From assembly GCA_934590325.1 (NCBI GenBank), contig CAKTOW010000013.1, forward strand, positions 1-54,919: a DNA stretch of 54,919 bases. The letters run 5' to 3'. Under the pieces are notes generated by a model. The model saw only the letters and a list, made by a program, of their open reading frames with translations. It searched no databases and had not been told where the DNA came from. The number at the start of each line of letters is the position of its first letter. Position 1 is the first letter of the stretch. The stretch is from an uncultured Oscillospiraceae bacterium (GTDB lineage Bacteria > Bacillota > Clostridia > Oscillospirales > Oscillospiraceae). Shown here piece after piece: positions 1-6,211 of this stretch. The position numbers and the translations under genes were made by a program.

Positions 1-1125
1 GGGGCGGAGAAGCCCGCCGCCCCCGCCGCCGGAGCCATGGCGCTGTTCTATGCGCTGCTGCTCCCGCTGGCCCTGATCGGCCTGCAGGGCTGGCTGCTGG
101 TGCTGCCTATCCTCATCGTCTATGCCGCCATCCTGCGGAATATGTGGAGGCTGACCCGCTCCCTGGAGGACATGGGCTATGCCATCACCGCCGCGCCGGT
201 GCGGCTGCCGGGCTGGGCGGTGCTGTGGGGAAGTCTGGCGGCCATGCTGGCGGCGGTGCTGCTGACGGCATTCCTGGGGCAGCGGTATCCCATGGACTGG
301 CATACCCGCAGCGACGCACCCCAAAGCGTGCCCATCCGGCAGGAGCTGCTGGAAAAGGGCTTCCCGGAGCGCGTGCTCAACGACCTGACCGCCGACGAGG
401 TGGCGCAGCTGGCCGGCGCCGCGGAGGTCTATACCGAGAGCAGCACCCGGTACGAGAAAGGCTCCTACCGCAGCTACACCTGCGACACCTACTACACCGA
501 CATGCCCGCCAACTGGCAGTATGACAGCGCTAAGAAGCAGGAGGACGGCGCCTATCGCTACACCTACCGCATCTACGATGTGCCCAAGTGCACCGTGACC
601 TACGTGACGGTGATGCTCCCGGGAGACCCCGGGCGCTGTATGTTCATCCAGTATATCGACGTGGGCGGCGGCTATATGAGCGGCTTCACCCACGGCGTGG
701 AGACCTGGCCCGCCTGGTACAGCCAGTCGGACCAGTGGAGCCGGGGCGACTACTGCGGCGGTCGTGTGCTGTGCGACAGGGACGGGCAGCCCATGGCGGC
801 GGACTTCTGCCGCCTGGAGAACACTTCTGTCACGTATGACAGCATATTCGGTACGTCCACCAACAACTCGATCATCGCCAACTGGTCGTGGCCCCGCGGC
901 GGAGAGAACGGCCGCGCGTACCTGATGTACGACGCCTATCTGCTGCAGGATGAGTGGGTCTATATGGACAGCTGGTGCAACTATGAGCGCCAGACGGAGA
1001 TCGTCTACCCCTTCCCGGACACCCCGATCCTATGGCATAGCGCCGCGCGGGACACCGTTGACCTGTTCCAGTCCGCCATGCAGAGATACAACGCCGAAAG
1101 CGCGGTACCCCCAGCGCAGGAATAA
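1..1125 (+). CDS. C-terminal part of a membrane protein of unknown function (5' end outside window)
   Basis: The reading frame is open from base 1. The first in-frame ATG is at 37, but it lies behind an Ala/Pro-rich linker and has only a weak ribosome site, so the gene probably begins upstream. About two hydrophobic segments follow (from FYALLLPLALIGL to IVYAAIL), and another (VLWGSLAAMLAAVLLTAFLG) begins near codon 70. The remaining roughly 260 residues are hydrophilic and rich in Tyr and Trp, with no lipobox or catalytic motif I recognise; they presumably face the outside. The family is not recognised. A DUF2812-like protein with its cytosolic domain missing from the window is one guess, held weakly. 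It ends just before a strong hairpin shared with the convergent gene. Confidence 0.6.
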   Translation, partial: GAEKPAAPAAGAMALFYALLLPLALIGLQGWLLVLPILIVYAAILRNMWRLTRSLEDMGYAITAAPVRLPGWAVLWGSLAAMLAAVLLTAFLGQRYPMDWHTRSDAPQSVPIRQELLEKGFPERVLNDLTADEVAQLAGAAEVYTESSTRYEKGSYRSYTCDTYYTDMPANWQYDSAKKQEDGAYRYTYRIYDVPKCTVTYVTVMLPGDPGRCMFIQYIDVGGGYMSGFTHGVETWPAWYSQSDQWSRGDYCGGRVLCDRDGQPMAADFCRLENTSVTYDSIFGTSTNNSIIANWSWPRGGENGRAYLMYDAYLLQDEWVYMDSWCNYERQTEIVYPFPDTPILWHSAARDTVDLFQSAMQRYNAESAVPPAQE

Positions 1126-1128
1126 AAG

Positions 1129-1160
1129 ATGCAGCCCCCGGCGCCGCCGGGGGCTGCATT
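1129..1160. terminator. Bidirectional intrinsic terminator
   Basis: A perfect 14-bp stem (ATGCAGCCCCCGGC and its complement) closes a 3-nt loop between two convergent genes. The T-rich side (CTTTTATT) is on the minus strand, so it should work best for the cysteine desulfidase transcript. Confidence 0.75.
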
Positions 1161-1174
1161 ATCTGTTTCCCTAT

Positions 1175-2443
1175 TCACTCCGTCATGATCTTTAAAATCA
1201 CCCGGTCGGTCTCGCGCATGCCCTGGGCAGCCAGGATACCTACATGGCGAATGGTATCCTCTGTGTCCGCGCCAAGGATACCGTCACCAGGGCGGAAATT
1301 GTTGCCGCCGGTATACATTTCGTATCCCAGGATGCCGCAGCCCACGCCCATGGCGATCTTGCTGGCGCAGCTGGCCTTGGCGCCGTCGCATATACAGCCG
1401 GAGATCATGGCCACCGCGTTTTCCAGCGTGTGACAGATGCCCTCATAGTCCGCGCCCCGCAGCCACGCGATGCCGCAGCCGGCGCCCACACCGGCGCTGA
1501 CCGCGCCGCAGTAGGCGCTGAGCCGGCCGATGCCCGTTTTCTGATGTATGGTGATAAGGTCGCTCAGGCACACCGCCCGCAGGATGGTGTCGTCGTCCGC
1601 GCCCATGAGCTTGCCGTATTTCCACACGGGCACCGACGCGGTGATGCCCTGGTTGCCGGAGCCGGACACGATGACCACCGGCATCTCGCAGCCGTTCATC
1701 CGCGCGTCGGAACCGGCGGCGGCCCAGGCCCGCGCCTGCGTGCCCCAATCCTGGCTGTCCTGCAGCAGGGTGGAGCCGATGTTGGCGCCCCAATCGTTTT
1801 CCAGACCCTCGGCGGCGATGGCGGTGTTCTTCTCGATCTGCCGTCCCACCGTGGGCCGTATCTTGTCCAAAGGAACTGTCTCTGCGAATGTGATGATGTC
1901 TTTGACGTTCAGCACGGACTTGTCCTGCAGATTATCCTCGGCGTTGCCGGTCACCGGCAGCTCCCTGAGCACCTGTCCGTCCCTCTCGATGTAGATGATA
2001 TTGGTGTGGTTGTTGGCCACCCGCACGCAGGCGTGGTGCTCCCCCCGCCAGCCGGTCAGCCGGATGTCCAGCAGGCACGGCGTTTCGGGGCAGGTCACCT
2101 TGATGGCGGTGCTGTCCAGATATCCCTGGATGGCCGCCACATCGTCCTCCGTCACGTTGGCGATGACCTGAAGCTCCGCGTCGGCGTCGCCGGCCACTAT
2201 GCCCACGGCGATGGCGGCGTCGATGCCCCGGCGGCCGCCCGTATTGGGCACCACCACGGACTTCACGTTCTTCAGGATGTTTCCGCTGATCTCAGCCAGC
2301 ACTTTTTCCGGTTTTCCGCCCAACACCTCGCGCAGTTTTGCGGCACAGTACGCGACGGCGATGGGCTCTGTACACCCTGTGGCCAGCAGGAGCTCCTCCT
2401 GCAGTATCGCCGTATAGGCGGCGATCATGGAGTCGTTCAACAT
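1175..2443 (-). CDS. cyuA: L-cysteine desulfidase / serine dehydratase-alpha-like protein (UPF0597, CyuA/YhaM family)
   Basis: The 422-residue product matches the UPF0597 family: ATGCTEP near the N-terminus, VVVPNTGG around residue 65, then CGAVSAGVGAGCG and CDGAKASCASK in the C-terminal half. These conserved cysteines are expected to hold a 4Fe-4S cluster. Family members break L-cysteine down to pyruvate, ammonia and sulfide, or act as serine dehydratase-like lyases. The ATG at 2443 is preferred over the GTG at 2446 because it lies 8 nt from AAGGAG. It follows the dCMP deaminase gene on the same strand after about 60 bp and is probably co-transcribed. The substrate is inferred from the family. 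Confidence 0.85.
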   Translation of the reverse strand: MLNDSMIAAYTAILQEELLLATGCTEPIAVAYCAAKLREVLGGKPEKVLAEISGNILKNVKSVVVPNTGGRRGIDAAIAVGIVAGDADAELQVIANVTEDDVAAIQGYLDSTAIKVTCPETPCLLDIRLTGWRGEHHACVRVANNHTNIIYIERDGQVLRELPVTGNAEDNLQDKSVLNVKDIITFAETVPLDKIRPTVGRQIEKNTAIAAEGLENDWGANIGSTLLQDSQDWGTQARAWAAAGSDARMNGCEMPVVIVSGSGNQGITASVPVWKYGKLMGADDDTILRAVCLSDLITIHQKTGIGRLSAYCGAVSAGVGAGCGIAWLRGADYEGICHTLENAVAMISGCICDGAKASCASKIAMGVGCGILGYEMYTGGNNFRPGDGILGADTEDTIRHVGILAAQGMRETDRVILKIMTE

Positions 2444-2474
2444 CACACATTCTCCTTTGTTCAGTTGTTATATT

Positions 2475-2500
2475 CTATCGGCCGCCCCGCGGCCCGATAG
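2475..2500 (-). repeat. GC-rich hairpin between dCMP deaminase and cyuA
   Basis: CTATCGG pairs with CCGATAG around an inner CCGC/GCGG pairing, directly after the deaminase stop. No T-run follows, so it is more likely an mRNA processing or stability element within a bicistronic transcript than a full terminator. Confidence 0.45.
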
Positions 2501-2504
2501 TCCC

Positions 2505-2984
2505 TCACAGTGCGGGCACATCGTCCTCCTGCTGCACCCAGTCCTGCACGTCCACCACCTCGAACTCCGTTTTCGTTCTGCGGATGACCACCTTGCTGAT
2601 GCCCGCGTTGATGACCTGCCGGCGGCACATGGCACAGCTGGTGGCGTCGCCCAGCAGGGCGCCGGTCTGGCCGTCGCGCCCCACAAGATACAGGGTGCTG
2701 CCCACCATGTCCCGGCGGCTGGCGGAGATGATGGCGTTGGCCTCGGCGTGGACGCTGCGGCACAGCTCGTACCGCTGCCCGCGGGGCACCTGCATGGCCT
2801 CCCGCGTGCAGAAGCCCATATCCACGCAGTTCTTCCGCCCCCGCGGCGCACCGTTGTAGCCGGTGGAGATGATCTCGTCGTTCTTGACGATGATGGCGCC
2901 GTATATGCGGCGCAGACAGGTGGCCCGTTCCAGCACGGTCTCCGCGATGTCCAGGTAGTAATTTTCCTTGCTGATGCGCTCCAT
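2505..2984 (-). CDS. Deoxycytidylate (dCMP) deaminase
   Basis: A 159-residue zinc-dependent deaminase that converts dCMP to dUMP for thymidylate synthesis. The zinc-site motifs are clear: HAEANAI (zinc-binding His and catalytic Glu) near residue 80, and SCAMC (two zinc cysteines) near residue 115. The family usually has PCxxC, so Ser replaces Pro here. YNGAPRG near residue 43 is typical of the nucleotide site. The start at 2984 is set by AAGGAGG about 7 nt upstream; the longer open frame upstream has no ribosome site and covers the promoter. Family length (about 150-180 aa) fits. It is the first gene of a unit with the downstream cysteine desulfidase. Confidence 0.9.
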   Translation of the reverse strand: MERISKENYYLDIAETVLERATCLRRIYGAIIVKNDEIISTGYNGAPRGRKNCVDMGFCTREAMQVPRGQRYELCRSVHAEANAIISASRRDMVGSTLYLVGRDGQTGALLGDATSCAMCRRQVINAGISKVVIRRTKTEFEVVDVQDWVQQEDDVPAL

Positions 2985-3029
2985 ATCCGCGCCTCCTTGT
3001 TGATTTAGTGGTGTTTTTGCCGTACTTTG

Positions 3030-3059
3030 ATTATAATACACGGCAGCTGCTCCTGACAA
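3030..3059 (-). promoter_or_regulatory. SigA-type promoter for the dCMP deaminase gene
   Basis: On the minus strand TTGTCA (3059-3054) is followed after 18 nt by a perfect TATAAT (3035-3030), about 45 bp before the start codon. The remaining intergenic DNA up to 3230 is AT-richer and shows no gene. Confidence 0.75.
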
Positions 3060-3234
3060 GCAAAGTTTCCTCCTGCGATACTCGTCGTTTCGCCGAAATT
3101 TCCCCACCAAAACTATGCAAATAGCCGGAGATCTGCTTCATTCGTCAAATTCACCAAAACCGCCCGCCTTGATTTGTCCAAAACGGAGAAATCCCGAAAA
3201 TATTCCGAAAAACCGTGCACACCCCCGGCTTTGG

Positions 3235-3243
3235 TGCTATAAT
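3235..3243 (+). promoter_or_regulatory. Extended -10 promoter for the surface protein at 3346
   Basis: TGC-TATAAT forms an extended -10 box. The region 17 nt upstream (GTGCAC) is a poor -35, as expected for extended -10 promoters. It precedes a leader of roughly 100 nt. Confidence 0.6.
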
Positions 3244-3257
3244 CGACCTATCCATTA

Positions 3258-3310
3258 GGCAGGGCATGCCCTGCTCGCGCGTTTTAATCTCCAATTAAAA
3301 CGACCCTGCC
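3258..3310 (+). promoter_or_regulatory. Palindromic 5' leader of the surface-protein gene
   Basis: Two structures sit in the leader: the perfect 16-bp palindrome GCAGGGCATGCCCTGC (3259-3274), and a hairpin with arms CGTTTTAAT and ATTAAAACG (3280-3288, 3294-3302). In addition GGCAGGG (3258-3264) is exactly complementary to CCCTGCC (3304-3310). That pairing would enclose the second hairpin and exclude the first, so the RNA could take two folds. No T-run follows, so this is not a simple terminator. Confidence 0.5.
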
Positions 3311-3345
3311 CTATGGAAATTTCACCTAAAAAAGGGGTAGAGAAA

Positions 3346-4428
3346 ATGAAGAAGTTATTGGCAATGGCTCTGGCGCTGGTCATGGCACTTAGCGTCACCA
3401 CGATGGCGTGGGCTGACGACACACTTGAACAAAAAGTGTACGCCGCAGAGGCAAACGGAACCATCACTCTTGATGCGGGGAACTTTACGATCCCCTCCGG
3501 CGTTGCGACCGGAAGCACGGTTCCGACTGGACTGACTATCAGCGGTGCCGGTGCGGACAAGACGGTCATAAACGTGAGCGGAATTACACCCGGAGAGTCG
3601 AGCGGAACGTATTTCTTTGATGGCGGCAAGAGCGTGACCTTCAAAGACCTGACCATCGATTTTGGGCCTGCATCGGATTATGACGGCTTCATCCGTGCCG
3701 GTGACATGACTTTTGAAAATGTCACCATTAAGGGCATGGGCTCTCTCTGGGGAACCGGTACGGTCACATTCACTAACTGCGACTTTGAATATCCCGACCA
3801 GTATAATAAATGGACATATAACCTGTGGACATACACCGGCAAGGTGTTCAACTTTGAGGGATGCACTTTTAATACGAAACTGGGCGGCGGAAATGAACAG
3901 AATCCCGGCCACGGAAAGTTTGTGAATGTCTACAGCCAGGGCAGCACGGAGGAAAAGGTGACCCTGACACTGAACGAGTGCACCTTTGTCACGACCGAGG
4001 TGGAGGGGAATACCGTAGTGCCCGATAAGCCGATTCTGAAGATTGGCAATGGCAATGCATGGGATATTACGGTCACTAAGGCAAATACGACCACGGCTAA
4101 AGCTGCGGTGGATGAGAACACAGGCAGCAATCTGTATGGCTCGGGTAGCAATGAGGGTATTAACGCCAACAATGGCGTAAAGGTCGAAGTCGATAACGTG
4201 ACTACATGGAACGGTGGCGAAAAGAAGGCCGATGTGCCTACGCCGACCCCTGACCCCACTCCCGAGCAGCCGCCCCGCTACTACTACAACTCCACGACCA
4301 CCACGACCACCAAGGCCGACGGCACCAAGGGTTCCCCCAAGACCTTCGACGCGGGCATGGGCATCTACGCCCTGACGGCCGTCCTCTCCGTCACCGGTAT
4401 GGCTTACGTGGGAAAGAAGAAGTTCTGA
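3346..4428 (+). CDS. Secreted surface protein with Pro/Thr-rich stalk and sorting-like C-terminus
   Basis: A 360-residue exported protein. The start at 3346 gives a typical signal peptide (MKKLLAMALALVMALSVTT, cleavage near AWA-DD) behind AAGGGG; an earlier in-frame ATG at 3313 would spoil it. The body (about residues 25-290) resembles a beta-solenoid, with recurring short segments such as VTIKGMGSLWG and VTFTNCDFEY. A PTPTPDPTPEQP stalk follows, then RYYYNSTTTTTT, a SPKTFDAG motif, a hydrophobic stretch (IYALTAVLSVTGMAYV) and a GKKKF basic tail. That is the layout of a cell-wall sorting signal, but with SPKTFD instead of LPXTG. The protein at 9802-12165 ends almost identically. The body uses AT-richer codons than the C-terminal module. 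Ligand or role is unknown; adhesion or surface display is a guess. Confidence 0.8.
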   Translation: MKKLLAMALALVMALSVTTMAWADDTLEQKVYAAEANGTITLDAGNFTIPSGVATGSTVPTGLTISGAGADKTVINVSGITPGESSGTYFFDGGKSVTFKDLTIDFGPASDYDGFIRAGDMTFENVTIKGMGSLWGTGTVTFTNCDFEYPDQYNKWTYNLWTYTGKVFNFEGCTFNTKLGGGNEQNPGHGKFVNVYSQGSTEEKVTLTLNECTFVTTEVEGNTVVPDKPILKIGNGNAWDITVTKANTTTAKAAVDENTGSNLYGSGSNEGINANNGVKVEVDNVTTWNGGEKKADVPTPTPDPTPEQPPRYYYNSTTTTTTKADGTKGSPKTFDAGMGIYALTAVLSVTGMAYVGKKKF

Positions 4429-4500
4429 GAGCGCGCTCCACGGCGGCGCCGCCCCATCACCGGGCCGGCGACCCCCAGGCCGCCGTTGGATATAGAAAAA

Positions 4501-4528
4501 GAGACAGGCTCTGCCTGTCTCTTTTTTT
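4501..4528 (+). terminator. Intrinsic terminator of the surface-protein gene
   Basis: GAGACAGGC, a TCT loop and GCCTGTCTC are followed by seven T's and preceded by an A-run. Confidence 0.9.
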
Positions 4529-4538
4529 GCCCCGCCGA

Positions 4539-4570
4539 CAAAACGCACCCCCGGCTCCGCCGAGGGTGCG
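4539..4570 (-). terminator. Intrinsic terminator of the serine acetyltransferase gene
   Basis: On the minus strand, just after the stop, CGCACCC..CGGC pairs with CCG..GGGTGCG, followed by TTTTG. Confidence 0.7.
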
Positions 4571-4579
4571 CTGCTCTGC

Positions 4580-5437
4580 TTATTCCGCATTTTTGAACAC
4601 CGTTTCCGGTGCGGTGATGACCACCCGGGTGTTGCCCGCCACCGAGCCGGTCAGGAAGGCGTTGCCGCCCACCACAGAGTGCTCGCCGATGACGGTCTCG
4701 CCGCCCAGAATGGACGCGCCGGAGTAGATGGTCACATAGTCGCACACCGTGGGGTGGCGCTTGCCGGGCAGGCTGGCGTGCCCCGCCCGGGGGGACAGCG
4801 CGCCCAGGGTCACGCCCTGGTACAGCTTCACATGGCTGCCGATGACCGAGGTCTCGCCGATGACGATGCCCGTGCCGTGGTCGATGAAGAACCAGGGCCC
4901 GATCTGCGCGCCGGGGTGGATGTCGATACCGGTGCGGCTGTGGGCGTACTCGGTCATCATGCGGGGGATCATGGGGATGTGCCGCAGATACAGCTCGTGG
5001 GCGATGCGGTAGACGAAGATGGCGAACAGGCCGGGGTAGGCGAAGATGATCTCCTCCTTGTCCGCCGCCGCCGGGTCGCCGTCGAAGGTGGCCTCCAGGT
5101 CGGTCATCAGGGTCTGCTGTATGCGGGGCAGCTGCTCCAGTATCTCGTGGGTCAGGGCGCCCGCCGCGAAGGCCTGGTCCTCCGGCAGCGCCAGTGCCAC
5201 CTGCGCCGCCAGCGCGGTCTCGATGCGCTCCAGCAGCAGCTCGGCGTAGTTCTCCGCCGGCAGGGCCATCAGCTGCGGGTCCCCGAAGTAGGCCGGGAAC
5301 AGCAGGCGGCGGAACTCCTTGATGATGCCGATGATGGCGCCTCTGTCCGGCAGCCGCAGCTTCTTGCCGTACAGGGGCACCGCCGCGTGTGTCATATTCT
5401 CCGCCATGGCCTTGGCGATGTCGGTGTTGGAAGTCAT
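4580..5437 (-). CDS. cysE: Serine O-acetyltransferase (EpsC type)
   Basis: A 285-residue enzyme that makes O-acetylserine from serine and acetyl-CoA, the committed step of cysteine synthesis. The C-terminal half carries left-handed beta-helix hexapeptide repeats (IDIHPGAQIG, GIVIGETSVIG, VTIYSGASILG) with the DHGTGIVIGE and GKRHPTV active-site segments of the family. The long helical N-terminal domain matches the EpsC subgroup. The start is set by GAGAGGAG upstream of 5437; an upstream open frame is only a shadow of the leader. Directly upstream lie an intrinsic terminator (5456-5494) and a Cys-rich leader ORF (5523-5636), so expression is very probably attenuated by cysteinyl-tRNA supply. 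No O-acetylserine sulfhydrylase lies nearby. Confidence 0.93.
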   Translation of the reverse strand: MTSNTDIAKAMAENMTHAAVPLYGKKLRLPDRGAIIGIIKEFRRLLFPAYFGDPQLMALPAENYAELLLERIETALAAQVALALPEDQAFAAGALTHEILEQLPRIQQTLMTDLEATFDGDPAAADKEEIIFAYPGLFAIFVYRIAHELYLRHIPMIPRMMTEYAHSRTGIDIHPGAQIGPWFFIDHGTGIVIGETSVIGSHVKLYQGVTLGALSPRAGHASLPGKRHPTVCDYVTIYSGASILGGETVIGEHSVVGGNAFLTGSVAGNTRVVITAPETVFKNAE

Positions 5438-5455
5438 AGTTCCGTATCTCCTCTC

Positions 5456-5494
5456 AAAATAAAAACGGCGGAGGATGCGCTGCATCCTCCGCCG
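5456..5494 (-). terminator. Attenuator terminator in front of the serine acetyltransferase gene
   Basis: On the minus strand CGGCGGAGGATGC, loop AGC, and GCATCCTCCGCCG form a perfect 13-bp stem followed by TTTTTATTTT. It ends only about 20 nt before the coding start, so it terminates the leader transcript ahead of the gene. Its 5' arm overlaps a sequence (CACAG-GC-GGCGGA, 5500-5488) complementary to part of the leader ORF (TCCGCC-AT-CTGTG, 5594-5583). This gives a mutually exclusive antiterminator. Confidence 0.88.
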
Positions 5495-5522
5495 CCTGTG
5501 TGTACAGACCCTCCGCGGCCCC

Positions 5523-5636
5523 TTACCGAGCCACTCCGGCAGAAAACGCACCGCCCACAAAGGCGCGACAACACACGCCCGCACAGATGGCGGACGTACA
5601 ACAGGCACAATTCATGGTACGCAGTGTGCTGTTCAT
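5523..5636 (-). CDS. Cysteine-rich leader peptide of the serine acetyltransferase attenuator
   Basis: A 37-codon ORF starting ATG at 5636, with GAAGGAG 7 nt upstream and a TAA stop at 5523. The peptide begins MNSTLRTMNCACCTSAIC and continues AGVCCRAFVGG. Six of 37 residues are Cys (positions 10, 12, 13, 18, 22, 23), all encoded by TGT, whereas TGC dominates in neighbouring genes. It lies between a good promoter and an intrinsic terminator upstream of a cysteine-biosynthesis gene. Codons 15-19 form one arm of the predicted antiterminator. A ribosome held at Cys10 or Cys12 would leave that arm free; one that reads on to the stop would not. This is the layout of classical amino-acid attenuation. 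Function as a stand-alone peptide is less likely. Confidence 0.82.
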   Translation of the reverse strand: MNSTLRTMNCACCTSAICAGVCCRAFVGGAFSAGVAR

Positions 5637-5668
5637 GCGTTTTCTCCTTCTTTTGATCACTACAGGAT

Positions 5669-5698
5669 ATTATACTGTCCTCCGCGGGGCAAAGTCTA
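5669..5698 (-). promoter_or_regulatory. Promoter of the Cys leader / serine acetyltransferase transcript
   Basis: On the minus strand TAGACT (5698-5693), 18 nt, TATAAT (5674-5669). Transcription would start near 5662, about 25 nt before the leader ORF. The 150 bp between this promoter and the divergent one hold no gene. Confidence 0.65.
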
Positions 5699-5820
5699 TT
5701 GTCACCTTTCACAAAAACCATACCGCTGTGGTGGGTGTTTTGCATATACCCATTCATGCCGAAGCCGATGGTTGTCATGCGAAATCGGAATATGGCAAAT
5801 TTACACGAAAATTTCGCGCT

Positions 5821-5880
5821 TTTAACCGTTGAAGTATGGGGCATTTAACGGTTGACTTCTGCACCCTGCGGCGTTAAAAT
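5821..5880 (+). promoter_or_regulatory. Divergent promoter with repeated 12-mer at the -35 box
   Basis: TTGACT (5852-5857), 17 nt, TAAAAT (5875-5880). Two near-identical 12-mers, TTTAACCGTTGA (5821-5832) and TTTAACGGTTGA (5845-5856), are 24 bp apart; the second covers the -35. Their cores also form an inverted repeat (AACCGTT/AACGGTT). This could be a regulator site. Confidence 0.55.
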
Positions 5881-5930
5881 CACGCCATAAAAAATCTTTG
5901 GCCGGGCATCCGGCGGAAAGGAGACCCCAC

Positions 5931-6089
5931 ATGGCACGTCACATGATGCGTAACGATATGATGCACAATGACATGGCTGCCGGTCACGGCGCTGTCTCCT
6001 ATTATGCCGCTGTCAGCTCCAACTTTTGGGGCTTCTATTGGTACGCCTATTTTACTTCCCGATACCAAACACCGGCTGTAAAGAACTGA
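5931..6089 (+). CDS. Met/His-rich small peptide, candidate leader peptide
   Basis: A 52-codon ORF with GAAAGGAG correctly placed before the ATG at 5931. It starts MARHMMRNDMMHNDMAAGH: six Met in the first 15 codons, including two MM pairs, plus three His. The second half is aromatic (NFWGFYWYAYF). It is followed after about 40 bp by an intrinsic terminator, then by the transporter gene at 6212. That mirrors the Cys-leader arrangement on the opposite strand and suggests methionine-sensitive attenuation. A GCCGCT inside the ORF (6006-6011) can pair with AGCGGC of the terminator 5' arm. Alternatively it is a small membrane or metal-binding peptide. An earlier in-frame ATG at 5898 lacks a ribosome site. 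Confidence 0.65.
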   Translation: MARHMMRNDMMHNDMAAGHGAVSYYAAVSSNFWGFYWYAYFTSRYQTPAVKN

Positions 6090-6127
6090 TACCGTTTTTC
6101 CCGTTTTCGTCCCGAGAACGTATGTAG

Positions 6128-6160
6128 AGCGGCTTCGTCTTTCAGGCGGAGCCGCTTTTC
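6128..6160 (+). terminator. Intrinsic terminator between the Met-rich ORF and the transporter gene
   Basis: AGCGGCTTCGTCT, loop TTC, AGGCGGAGCCGCT forms a 13-bp stem (two G-U pairs), followed by TTTTCAATTTATT. No second promoter is evident between it and the transporter start, so the transporter depends on read-through. A smaller hairpin (CGTTTTCG/CGAGAACG) lies just upstream. Confidence 0.75.
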
Positions 6161-6211
6161 AATTTATTCCTTCCACCCCTCAAAACCAAAAGAAAAAAGG
6201 AGAAGAAAATC

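Noticed and set aside
2475..2500. Intrinsic terminator between dCMP deaminase and cyuA
   Set aside because: Strong stem but followed by AATATAACAAC on the minus strand rather than a T-run; kept only as a hairpin.
5456..5700. T-box riboswitch for serine acetyltransferase
   Set aside because: No AGGGTGGNACCGCG-type T-box core is present; GGAGTGGCTCGG is only a faint resemblance. The Cys-rich ORF explains the leader better.
5434..5844. 136-codon minus-strand open frame upstream of serine acetyltransferase
   Set aside because: It is in another phase, spans the promoter and terminator, lacks a ribosome site, and is a shadow of the leader region; the 37-codon ORF in the other phase is the supported one.
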